Assembly: GCA_017398045.1 (NCBI GenBank)
Contig: JAFQHI010000021.1
Coordinates: forward strand, 52,011-116,010
Direction of reading: 5' to 3'
From: Alistipes sp.
GTDB taxonomy: Bacteria > Bacteroidota > Bacteroidia > Bacteroidales > Rikenellaceae
Length of the DNA: 64,000 nucleotides
Both the position numbers and the translations under genes were made by a program. Under the pieces are notes generated by a model, which was not told where the DNA came from, did no database searches, and saw only the letters and a list, made by a program, of their open reading frames with translations. Of this stretch, positions 34,523 to 42,658 are shown piece after piece (position 1 is the first letter of the stretch; each line of letters opens with the position of its first letter).

Positions 34523-35549
34523 CTTCTTCTATTTTTTGCAGAAAATCCGTTGCCGAATCTTCGATAAAGGTGATATCAATCGGTACATAGTAGAGGCTGC
34601 GACGCACCTCGGCAGGAATCTTATCCTTGCGGCCCATCTTCACGGCATCCTTCTCGGTGGTGACAATCACCGACCCCGGATGGCGTTTCAACAGCTCGGC
34701 AAGCAGGTGCATATCGCGTACCCGATAGACATGATGGTCTTTCAAGGTCACCTCCTCGACCACCTGATAGTTGCTTTTGAGGGTCGAAAGGAAGGGCTTG
34801 GGGTTGCCGATGCCCGACAAAGCGATGACCTTCCCGCGTTGTTTGAGGGGCATAAGCCCGCTCTCGGTCGGGAATACCGGCTGGGGCGAGAAGGTCTCAA
34901 AACGGGTAAAGTAGATGCGTTGATAGGCATATTTCACCAACACCTTGCGCAAAATGCGACGGTCGATGGGGGCCATCTTCTCGGGACACTTCGTCACCAC
35001 AAAATAGTGGGCGCGGTAGAGTTGCTCGGGATTGTCGCGGAGCGAACCGGCCGGCAACATCTTATCGGTCTGAATCGGGCGGGTGGAATCGACCATCAAC
35101 ACATTGATTTTGGGCTGCACGTAGCGATGCTGGAAGCCGTCGTCCATCACAATCAGATTCACCTCGGGATGCTCCTCGCGGATGCGACGAATACCCTCAA
35201 CGCGCTTCTCGCACACGACCACCACCGTATCGGGGAATTTACGTTTGATTTGCAGCGGCTCATCGCCCACATCGCGGTAATGGGCATCCACCTGCACCTC
35301 CCGATAGCCCTTCGTGCGACGGCCATAGCCCCGCGAAAGGAGGGCTACGCAGTGCTTGCGCTTCAGGTACGAGATGAGCATCTCGGCCATCGGGGTTTTA
35401 CCCGTACCACCTACGGTGATGTTGCCGATGCAGATAATCGGGATATCGAACTGCTCGCTCTTCAGCACACCCCAATCGAAGAGGCGGTGACGAAAATTCA
35501 CTGCCAGCGAGTAGAGCCACGAGAGGGGTACATAGAGTAGTTCGCGCAT
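34506..35549 (-). CDS. lpxK: Tetraacyldisaccharide 4'-kinase
   Basis: Phosphorylates the 4' position of the lipid A disaccharide at the inner membrane. The N-terminal amphipathic segment [27 protein letters not shown] is followed by the P-loop [14 protein letters not shown] (41-54), [13 protein letters not shown] and the [27 protein letters not shown] block with the catalytic Asp pair. 347 aa. It is first in lpxK-PNP-ssb, with a TATCTTTG box in an 18-bp palindrome upstream. Confidence 0.95.
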   Translation of the reverse strand: MRELLYVPLSWLYSLAVNFRHRLFDWGVLKSEQFDIPIICIGNITVGGTGKTPMAEMLISYLKRKHCVALLSRGYGRRTKGYREVQVDAHYRDVGDEPLQIKRKFPDTVVVVCEKRVEGIRRIREEHPEVNLIVMDDGFQHRYVQPKINVLMVDSTRPIQTDKMLPAGSLRDNPEQLYRAHYFVVTKCPEKMAPIDRRILRKVLVKYAYQRIYFTRFETFSPQPVFPTESGLMPLKQRGKVIALSGIGNPKPFLSTLKSNYQVVEEVTLKDHHVYRVRDMHLLAELLKRHPGSVIVTTEKDAVKMGRKDKIPAEVRRSLYYVPIDITFIEDSATDFLQKIEEDVRSN

Positions 35550-35570
35550 GAGTCGGTTGATATGATTACA

Positions 35571-35588
35571 CTATCTTTTCAAAGATAG
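35571..35588 (-). promoter_or_regulatory. lpxK promoter -7 box inside an 18-bp palindrome
   Basis: CTATCTTT-TC-AAAGATAG is palindromic in its eight-base arms. The minus strand reads TATCTTTG at 35587-35580; the plus strand reads TATCTTTT. The symmetry could be an operator or just two opposing -7 boxes. Confidence 0.5.
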
Positions 35589-35681
35589 GCATTTTTTTTC
35601 GAACGCCCAAACGAAAATCCCCTTTTCTTGCTTTTCGGGTAGAATACCCGAACAAACTGCACAAATTTCCACATTTTTTGC

Positions 35682-35689
35682 TATCTTTA
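35682..35689 (+). promoter_or_regulatory. Probable promoter -7 box of the M23 lipoprotein gene
   Basis: TATCTTTA, one base from TAnnTTTG, 25 bases before the start. Confidence 0.45.
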
Positions 35690-35714
35690 CCCCACTAATA
35701 GCATCCTACAAAAA

Positions 35715-37031
35715 ATGATGAATACGTTTTACACCCATATCCGCTTGCTGGTCGCACTGCTGGCCTTATCCCTCATCACCGCCTGCTCGGGCAACAACTC
35801 ACCGGCCGAGGAGGAGGTTGAACGTCCGAAAAACATCCGCTACGGCATCGATGCCGACCTCTACCGCCTCGAAACGGGCGAAGTGAGCGAGGGGCAGACC
35901 GTAGGCGAGATTTTGGGCGGCTTCGGTGTCTCGGCCCGCCTCATCGACCGACTCGACAAGGCCTCGCGCGAGCGTTTCCCGCTACGCAACATCCGCCCGG
36001 GACACAAATACACCGCCTTCATCCACGAAGACTCGCTCCACACGCCCCACCTGGACTATTTGGCCTACGAGAAGAGCATCGCGGAGTATGTCGTTTTCGG
36101 ATTTGTGGGCGACTCGGTGACCATCACCAAGGGCGAGAAGCCGACCACGGTGCGCCGCACCAAAAAGAGTGCCGTGATTGAAAGTTCGCTCTGGGGCGCG
36201 ATTATGGAGGCCGACCTCCCCTACGCCCTGGCGGCCGAGCTGGAGGATATCTACCAATGGACGGTCGATTTCTTCGGCATTCAGGCCGGTGACGATTTCA
36301 CGGTCATCTACGACGAGAAGTTTATCGACGATACCGTCTCGATTGGCATCGGCCGCATCTGGGGCGCGAAGTTCAACCATGCCGGCAAGACGCGCTATGC
36401 CATCCCCTTCCGCCAAAAGGAGAAGTTGCAATATTGGGAGGCCGATGGCGGCTCGTTGCGCAAAAACATCCTGAAAGCCCCGCTCAAATTCTCGCGCATC
36501 TCGTCGGGCTTCTCCTACTCGCGCCTGCACCCCGTGCATAAGGTGCGTCGTCCCCATACGGGTGTCGATTATGCCGCTCCGGCAGGTACGCCCGTGCGTG
36601 CCGTGGCAGATGGCGTGGTCACCTTCCGCGGTTGGGGTGGCGGTGGCGGTAACACCATCAAAATCAAGCACGCCGGCAACCTTATGACGGGTTACCTGCA
36701 CCTGCGCGGCTTCGCCAAAGGCATTGTGGTCGGTACGCGTGTGCAGCAGGGGCAGCTCATCGGCTATGTCGGTTCGACGGGTACATCGACCGGCCCGCAC
36801 CTGGATTACCGCATCTGGAAAAACGGCACACCGATTAACCCGCTGAAGGTGCCGCAGGAGCCGACCGAACCGATTAGCGAACAAAACCGCGCCAAATTCG
36901 AGTTTGTACGCGACCGCATCATTGCCGAGTTGGAGGGGGAGGTAAAGCCCGAGGAGATGATTACGCAGGTCGATTCCATTGTCCTGCCCGATGCCATTTC
37001 GGCCGATTCGCTCACTCAAAACCCACAATAA
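35715..37031 (+). CDS. M23 family peptidase, predicted lipoprotein
   Basis: Cell-wall endopeptidase-like protein. A signal with lipobox LITAC (Cys24) suggests outer-membrane anchoring. Residues about 40-110 resemble a LysM/OapA-like domain (GQTVGEILGGFGVSARLIDRL ... RNIRPGHKYTAF), and 150-260 a Csd3/MepM-like linker domain (WTVDFFGIQAGDDFTVIYDEKF). The LytM domain at 270-390 has HTGVD (His281, Asp285) but GPHLDYRIW (His362, Asp364) where a second His is usual. From memory HxD is a variant seen in Bacteroidetes MepM-like proteins, so it may still bind zinc. ispD follows after 1 base. Confidence 0.88.
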   Translation: MMNTFYTHIRLLVALLALSLITACSGNNSPAEEEVERPKNIRYGIDADLYRLETGEVSEGQTVGEILGGFGVSARLIDRLDKASRERFPLRNIRPGHKYTAFIHEDSLHTPHLDYLAYEKSIAEYVVFGFVGDSVTITKGEKPTTVRRTKKSAVIESSLWGAIMEADLPYALAAELEDIYQWTVDFFGIQAGDDFTVIYDEKFIDDTVSIGIGRIWGAKFNHAGKTRYAIPFRQKEKLQYWEADGGSLRKNILKAPLKFSRISSGFSYSRLHPVHKVRRPHTGVDYAAPAGTPVRAVADGVVTFRGWGGGGGNTIKIKHAGNLMTGYLHLRGFAKGIVVGTRVQQGQLIGYVGSTGTSTGPHLDYRIWKNGTPINPLKVPQEPTEPISEQNRAKFEFVRDRIIAELEGEVKPEEMITQVDSIVLPDAISADSLTQNPQ

Positions 37032-37032
37032 G

Positions 37033-37728
37033 ATGTCACGCACGGCCGTTATTATTGTCGCCGGAGGCGGTGGCAAGCGCATGGGAGGCACGCTCCCGAA
37101 ACAGTTTCGGATGCTGACCACGGAGCCGATTCTCTGTCGCACCATCAACCGCTTTCATGCGGCACTGCCCGAGGCGCAGCTCATCGTGGTGTTGCCCGAG
37201 GCGCATATCCCCTTTTGGGAGAACCTGAAGGCCCGTTTCGAGGTGGCTCGTCACCAGGTGGTGGCGGGTGGCGAAGAGCGATTCCACTCGGTGAAAAACG
37301 GACTGAAGGCGGTAGGCTACGACGTGGAGCTGGTTGCCGTGCAGGATGGTGTGCGGCCGTTGGCCTCGCTCGAGATGATTCGACGCACGGAGCGCGAGGC
37401 CGCGGAGTTCGGTTCGGCCATTCCCGTCATCGAGGCGGTCGATTCCTACCGCATGGTGGAGGGCGAAAAGTCGCATATCATCGACCGTCGTCCGCTCCGC
37501 ATCGTGCAGACCCCGCAGCTATTTCGTCGCGCGATGCTTGATGAGGCCTACGAACAACCCTTCTCGCCCCTCTTTACGGACGATGCCTCGGTCATCGAGG
37601 CGATGGGCGAGCAACTCCATCTGTCAGCAGGTGAAAGGCAGAACCTCAAAATCACCACGCCCGAAGATTTGGTCGTGGCCCGCGCATTGATTGAGGCCGA
37701 GGAGGCTCCGTGCGAGGAGAACGAATAA
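37033..37728 (+). CDS. ispD: 2-C-methyl-D-erythritol 4-phosphate cytidylyltransferase
   Basis: Forms CDP-ME in the MEP isoprenoid pathway. The nucleotidyltransferase opening VIIVAGGGGKRMGGTLPKQF (with the Arg and Lys of the CTP loop), VAVQDGVRPLASLEMI and RRPLRIVQTPQLFRRAML, then FTDDASVIEAMG, are diagnostic. 231 aa. I start at MSRTAV (37033); an in-frame ATG at 36979 is still inside the M23 gene. ispE of the same pathway is at 24 kb. Confidence 0.93.
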   Translation: MSRTAVIIVAGGGGKRMGGTLPKQFRMLTTEPILCRTINRFHAALPEAQLIVVLPEAHIPFWENLKARFEVARHQVVAGGEERFHSVKNGLKAVGYDVELVAVQDGVRPLASLEMIRRTEREAAEFGSAIPVIEAVDSYRMVEGEKSHIIDRRPLRIVQTPQLFRRAMLDEAYEQPFSPLFTDDASVIEAMGEQLHLSAGERQNLKITTPEDLVVARALIEAEEAPCEENE

Positions 37729-37743
37729 GCAGATAGCAAGCCC

Positions 37744-38250
37744 ATGATTTACACCTACCGATACCGCATTGACCGCAGAACCTGGTACTGGACACTGCTC
37801 TACGTAGTGGCCTACCTGGCTCTTGGCATCGGTCTATACCTGCTCTACGAGGGGGGCTACTTTTCGGCATGGTTCTCCACCTCGATTGGTGCGTTGCTCA
37901 TTTTGATGGCCCTCTCGATTCCGCGCAAGCTGGTTCTTACCGACCAGACGCTATCGGTGCAGTGCCTGCTGGATGTTACGGAGCTGCCGCGCGAGGAGAT
38001 TGCCACCATCCGACGGGTCGAGGAGGAGGAGCTACACGGCATCATTCCCCTCTTTGGCGGATGCGGATTCTTCGGCTACTACGGCCGTTTCTTCGACCTG
38101 AAAAACTTCGAGCGATTGACCATCTACGCCTCCGAATGGCGCAACATGGTCGAAATCACCACCATCTACGAAGATAAAATTTGGCTCTCGTGCAGCGAGG
38201 CCGAACAACTCATCGCGCTGCTCGGTGAAGAGCCGACTTCTGCAGCATAA
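37744..38250 (+). CDS. Two-helix membrane protein with PH-like cytoplasmic domain
   Basis: A 168-aa protein with two closely spaced transmembrane helices (about 15-34 and 40-58, YVVAYLALGIGLYLLY and IGALLILMALSI), followed by a soluble part resembling a bacterial PH (bPH) domain: RKLVLTDQTLSVQCLLDVTELPREEIATIRRVEE ... RFFDLKNFERLTIYASEWRNMVEITTIYEDKIWLSC. Such proteins are usually annotated as PH domain-containing with unknown ligands. It is 15 bases after ispD and 12 bases before the glycosidase gene. Confidence 0.7.
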   Translation: MIYTYRYRIDRRTWYWTLLYVVAYLALGIGLYLLYEGGYFSAWFSTSIGALLILMALSIPRKLVLTDQTLSVQCLLDVTELPREEIATIRRVEEEELHGIIPLFGGCGFFGYYGRFFDLKNFERLTIYASEWRNMVEITTIYEDKIWLSCSEAEQLIALLGEEPTSAA

Positions 38251-38262
38251 ACTAACACACCT

Positions 38263-40380
38263 ATGAAACACCTTTTGCTTGTCTTTGCGCTGCTGACAAC
38301 GGGTCTGTTGTCGGCTCAAGAGCTGGTCTATCAAGATGCCGAGGGCGTTATCCGCTACACGGCCAACGAGGAGGAGATGGCCGTCTTTGGCGTCAATTAC
38401 TGCCTCCCCTCGGCTTCTGATTACCGTGCCGCCCACAAAGTAGTTCCCACATTGGCGGGAAAGAAACAACTCATCGATATCGACATCGACCACCTGGCCA
38501 GAATGGGGATGCGGGCCTTGCGCCTCTCGTTTTGGGGCGATTGGGAAAACTCCGACAAGCAAGGAAACCTCCTCGACAACGAACACCTCGACCTGCTGGA
38601 TTACCTCGTTTACAAGGCCTCGGAGCATAACATCCTGATGCTCTTCTCGCCCGTGGTGGCTCATGCCGCCTGGTGGCCCGATGGTGAGCGCAATCTGCCG
38701 GGACTGACGGCCCACTTCGGCAAGGAGTCGCTCACCTTCGACAAGGAGGCGATTCGCGCCCAGCAGAACTACATGACGCAGTTCCTGAATTATCGCAACC
38801 GCTACACGGGCAAGCTATACAAAGAGGAGCCGCACATCATCGCTGTCGAGATTCTCAACGAGCCGGCACGTGTGATGGGGCGCAACGAGGAGATTCGCGC
38901 CTACATCGACACGATGACCGAGACGATTCGCGCCACGGGGTGTCAGAAGATTGTCGCCTACAACATCTCGGAGAACTTCTATATGGCTCCCGCCCTTCGC
39001 GACTCGAAGGCACAGTGCGCCACCTATGGCTGGTACCCCACGCAGCTCAACCACGGAGAGACGCTGAAGGGTAACTTCCTGCCCTATGTCAATGACTATA
39101 CTCCGATGAAGAGCGTCGATATCGGAGCGCGTTCGAAATTTGTCTATGAGTTCGATGCGCCCGACCTGACCTGCTCCTATATGTATCCCGCCCAGGTGCG
39201 TGAATTCCGCGAGGGTGGGGTACAGTGGGCGGCCATGTTCTCCTACGATATGCTGGCAACCGCCCCCTGGAATTTGGGGTGGCAAACCCACCTGCTGAAT
39301 ATGGTCTATACCCCGAAGAAGGCCATTTCGGCCATGATTGCCGTCAAGGCGATGCAGGCTCTGCCGCGTGGCAAGGATTGGGGCGAGTATCCTGCCAACT
39401 CGCAGTTCGGCCCCGTCACGGTGGATTGGAAGGCCGACCGCAGCACCTATTACGATGGCGAAACGCTCCTCTACTCGAACTCGCTCCCGCAGGATTTCAC
39501 CTTCAACAGCTCCACCCTGCGCCACATTGCGGGCGTCGGTTCGTCGGCACTGGTCAAGTGCGCGGGCAACCGCATCTATTTCCTCGACTACAAGGCCGAC
39601 AAGGAGTGGGAGTTGGAGATTTACCCGTCGGTGAAGCAAGTGGATGACCCCTTCAAATGGCCGAGCATCGACCGTCGGGTCTTTACGCTCGACGAGGAGC
39701 CTTTCCGCTTTGCCTGCTCGCTACCGGGGATAGAAATCGATGCAGAACTTACACCGGGACGCTACCGCCTTTCGAAGCATGGGGCGAAGTACCTGGGCGA
39801 GGTGGTGTATGATGCCTCGCGCGAGCGCATCTTCGACCCGAAACGCGACTACCCCACCCTGCTCTTTACACGTGGCGGATTCTTCAGCCCCTCGTTCGAC
39901 AGCCGTCCCTCGGAGGCGGGCAATCTGAAGCTCTACACTGCCGATTTGAGCCAGAAGGAGGAGTATTGGTTCCCGGCCGATATCTCGGCACAACACTACA
40001 TCGGCGACCGCCTCAAGCGAGGCATGAAACCTTGTACAATCCTCCTGCGCGTGCGGGCTTTGACGCCCACGACGGAGCGGATGCGCCTGCTCGTTAGTGA
40101 AGACGACTTTGCATCGTGGGGTGTCACCGTGGCCCTCACTGAGGAGTGGCAGACCATCGAAATTCCCACGGCAACCTTCATCCGGGATTGCGCACCGCAA
40201 CTTCCGCAGGATTGGCCGGGCATCAGCCCCTACTACCGTCCCGACTTTGGAGGTCGCGACAAGGAGGTCGATTGGTCGGCCGTAGAGAACATCTACTTCT
40301 CGCTGCGAGGAAGCGATTACGCGGACCAAGGCACCGCGCCGAAGGGCATTGAGGTGGAGAGCGTCGAAGTGCGCTACTAA
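38263..40380 (+). CDS. Secreted glycoside hydrolase, clan GH-A (GH5-like)
   Basis: Signal peptide MKHLLLVFALLTTGLLSAQ, then a TIM-barrel glycosidase. MGMRALRLSFWGDWEN is the early strand; HIIAVEILNEP carries the acid/base Glu200; SKFVYEFDAPD carries the nucleophile candidate Glu296. This spacing fits clan GH-A retaining enzymes. The last roughly 300 residues (about 400-705) form accessory beta-sandwich domains with no name I can give. Substrate is unknown; a beta-mannan or beta-glucan type activity is possible. It converges on the GH31-GH3 operon, so the three may act on one plant polysaccharide, but no SusC/SusD pair is present. Confidence 0.75.
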   Translation: MKHLLLVFALLTTGLLSAQELVYQDAEGVIRYTANEEEMAVFGVNYCLPSASDYRAAHKVVPTLAGKKQLIDIDIDHLARMGMRALRLSFWGDWENSDKQGNLLDNEHLDLLDYLVYKASEHNILMLFSPVVAHAAWWPDGERNLPGLTAHFGKESLTFDKEAIRAQQNYMTQFLNYRNRYTGKLYKEEPHIIAVEILNEPARVMGRNEEIRAYIDTMTETIRATGCQKIVAYNISENFYMAPALRDSKAQCATYGWYPTQLNHGETLKGNFLPYVNDYTPMKSVDIGARSKFVYEFDAPDLTCSYMYPAQVREFREGGVQWAAMFSYDMLATAPWNLGWQTHLLNMVYTPKKAISAMIAVKAMQALPRGKDWGEYPANSQFGPVTVDWKADRSTYYDGETLLYSNSLPQDFTFNSSTLRHIAGVGSSALVKCAGNRIYFLDYKADKEWELEIYPSVKQVDDPFKWPSIDRRVFTLDEEPFRFACSLPGIEIDAELTPGRYRLSKHGAKYLGEVVYDASRERIFDPKRDYPTLLFTRGGFFSPSFDSRPSEAGNLKLYTADLSQKEEYWFPADISAQHYIGDRLKRGMKPCTILLRVRALTPTTERMRLLVSEDDFASWGVTVALTEEWQTIEIPTATFIRDCAPQLPQDWPGISPYYRPDFGGRDKEVDWSAVENIYFSLRGSDYADQGTAPKGIEVESVEVRY

Positions 40381-40387
40381 AGCTACC

Positions 40388-40424
40388 ATAAAAGAGGGCG
40401 ACCCAATCGTGGGTCGCCCTTCTT
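40388..40424. terminator. Bidirectional terminator between the GH-A and GH3 genes
   Basis: Perfect 10-bp stem GGGCGACCCA/TGGGTCGCCC with loop ATCG, in an A- and T-flanked convergent gap. Confidence 0.85.
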
Positions 40425-40441
40425 ACAGCTATCAGGAGCGG

Positions 40442-42646
40442 TTATCGGACCGTGATGGTCAATTTCGATGCGGCCTCCGACGAGTTGCCGACATAGAGGT
40501 CGTACTCACCCGACTCGATTTGCCACGTATCGCTCGTTTCGTCCCAATAGGCCAACTCCTGTACATCAAACGCGAGTTCGACACGCGCGGTTTCACCCGC
40601 CTTCACCTTTACCTTCTGAAAGGCCTTCAGTTCGCGAGGTGCGCGTTCCACGCAACTTTCGGGTTTCGAAGCGTAGAGCTGCACCACCTCCTTGCCATCC
40701 ACTTCGCCCGTGTTGGTCACCTCGACGGCCACCACCACCTTATCATCGGTAGCATAGCGTGTGCGCTTTACGGTCGGCTCACCCAGCGCAAAGGTCGTAT
40801 ATGAGAGGCCATAACCGAAGGGATAGGCGGGTGCAATTCCCTTGGCCTGCAACCAACGATAGCCGACCAGGATATCCTCCTTATAATAGCACTCGTCATC
40901 CACGCCCGGGTAGCAGCTCACATCAAACGCGTGCGCACCGCAATCCTCCAGACGGGCATAGAACGAGAAGGGCAGCTTGCCACTCGGATTGACCGCACCG
41001 CTCAACACATCAACCAGCGCATGACCCGCCTCCGAGCCGCCATACCATCCCTGCACAATGGCACGCGGGAGGTGGCTCCACTGCGTCTCGACGGCATTGC
41101 CCGAAATCAGCACCACGACCAAATTCGGATTGACGGCGGCCAGCTCACGAATCAACTCCTCCTGGCCAAAAGGCAGGGCATAGGTTTTTCGGTCGCCATC
41201 CTCGCAATCCTGCTGGTGGCTCTTGTTCAGACCACCGACAAAGAGTACCACATCGGCCCCACCGGCCACCTGCAAGGCCTCGCGCTTCAACTCCTCGGCA
41301 TCGTAGGGCGAGGGATTGACGCGGCCATACGACGAGGGACCACTGCCGTAGCCCATCGCGTAGCTCACCTGCTCCGCGCCATAGGCCTCAACAACCGCCT
41401 CCAGGGGCGACACCTCGCGCCAAGGCTTCAACTCCGACGAGCCACCGGCCTTGCACATCGAGCGGGTCGCATTTTCGCCAATGACGGCAATACGCTTTAC
41501 CTCGGACGCCTTCAAGGGCAGGATGCCGTCATTTTTCAGCAACACAATGCCCTCACGCGCCACTTCACGCGCTACGGCGGCATGCTCCTCGGTGGCAAAC
41601 GACCCCCACGGACGGTCCTTCGACATCAGGGTACGGAAGATAAGGCGCAGGACACGACGCGCCTTGTCGTCGAGGTTCTCCATCTTCACCTCTCCACGCT
41701 TCAAGGCGTCGAGGTAGGGAAGTGCCAGATGATAGTTATCGTAGTGGTTCTTGGTCGAATAGGTCAAGCCGTCCGAGCCGGTACCCATCTCGATATCGAG
41801 GCCATATTCGGCCGCCTCGTAGGTATCGTGCGCACCGCCCCAATCGGAGATAAAGACACCGTCGAAGCCCCACTCACCCTTCAGGATTTGGTTGATTAGC
41901 ACCTCATTATGGCATCCGTGCTGACCGTTATAGCGGTTATAGGACCCCATAAACGACCAGGCTCCGGCATCAACGGCCGCCTTAAAGGCGGGCAGGTAAA
42001 TTTCGCGCAGGGCGCGCTCCGAAAGATGCACATTGACCCGCATACGGCGCGTCTCCTGGTTGTTCAGGGCGTAGTGTTTGACGCAGGTGGCGATGCCGCT
42101 CTGCTGTGCCGCCTCGATGTAGGGGGCGACCATGGCCGAGGCGAGTTTCGGGTCTTCGCCCATATACTCGAAGTTGCGGCCGTTGAGCGGCGTGCGGTAG
42201 ATATTGACACCCGGGCCGAGCAGGACATCCTTCTTGCGAAAGCGGGCCTCCTCGCCAATGGCCTTTCCAAAGAGGGCCGACATTTCGGGATTCCAGGTTG
42301 CCGCCAGGCAGGTCAAGGCCGGAAAGGCGGTGCAGGAGTCGTTCCCCCACCCGGCATAGCTCCAGCTATCCCACTCAATCTCGGCACGCACACCATGCGG
42401 GCCATCGCTCATCCACACCTCGGGAATACCGAGACGCGGCACGCCCTTTATGGAGAACTTCGATTGGGCATGACACAAGGCCACCTTCTCCTCCAGCGTA
42501 AGGCGGCTCAAGGCATCCTCCACACGCTCCTCAATGGGGGCATTCTCGTCCAGATAAATCGGCTCCGTGGTCGACTTGGGCGAGCAGCTGCTTCCCATGA
42601 CCAGCAGGCCCACAAGGCCTAAACAAACAAGCAAACGGTTCTTCAT
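40442..42646 (-). CDS. Glycoside hydrolase family 3 beta-glucosidase/xylosidase, lipoprotein
   Basis: Exo-acting beta-glycosidase. Lipoprotein signal with Cys21 (MGSSC). The GH3 N-terminal barrel has PRLGIPEVWMSDGPHGVR, TCVKHYALNNQETRRM (KH and R sugar-binding residues) and the nucleophile Asp268 in GFDGVFISDWGG. The C-terminal alpha/beta sandwich follows (GIVLLKNDGILPL), then a fibronectin III-like domain at the end (LGEPTVKRTRYATDDKVVVAVEVTNTGEVDGKEVVQLY). 734 aa. It lies 12 bases after the GH31 gene. Beta-glucosidase is likeliest, but beta-xylosidase cannot be excluded. Confidence 0.9.
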   Translation of the reverse strand: MKNRLLVCLGLVGLLVMGSSCSPKSTTEPIYLDENAPIEERVEDALSRLTLEEKVALCHAQSKFSIKGVPRLGIPEVWMSDGPHGVRAEIEWDSWSYAGWGNDSCTAFPALTCLAATWNPEMSALFGKAIGEEARFRKKDVLLGPGVNIYRTPLNGRNFEYMGEDPKLASAMVAPYIEAAQQSGIATCVKHYALNNQETRRMRVNVHLSERALREIYLPAFKAAVDAGAWSFMGSYNRYNGQHGCHNEVLINQILKGEWGFDGVFISDWGGAHDTYEAAEYGLDIEMGTGSDGLTYSTKNHYDNYHLALPYLDALKRGEVKMENLDDKARRVLRLIFRTLMSKDRPWGSFATEEHAAVAREVAREGIVLLKNDGILPLKASEVKRIAVIGENATRSMCKAGGSSELKPWREVSPLEAVVEAYGAEQVSYAMGYGSGPSSYGRVNPSPYDAEELKREALQVAGGADVVLFVGGLNKSHQQDCEDGDRKTYALPFGQEELIRELAAVNPNLVVVLISGNAVETQWSHLPRAIVQGWYGGSEAGHALVDVLSGAVNPSGKLPFSFYARLEDCGAHAFDVSCYPGVDDECYYKEDILVGYRWLQAKGIAPAYPFGYGLSYTTFALGEPTVKRTRYATDDKVVVAVEVTNTGEVDGKEVVQLYASKPESCVERAPRELKAFQKVKVKAGETARVELAFDVQELAYWDETSDTWQIESGEYDLYVGNSSEAASKLTITVR

Positions 42647-42658
42647 GGCACTCTTTTT

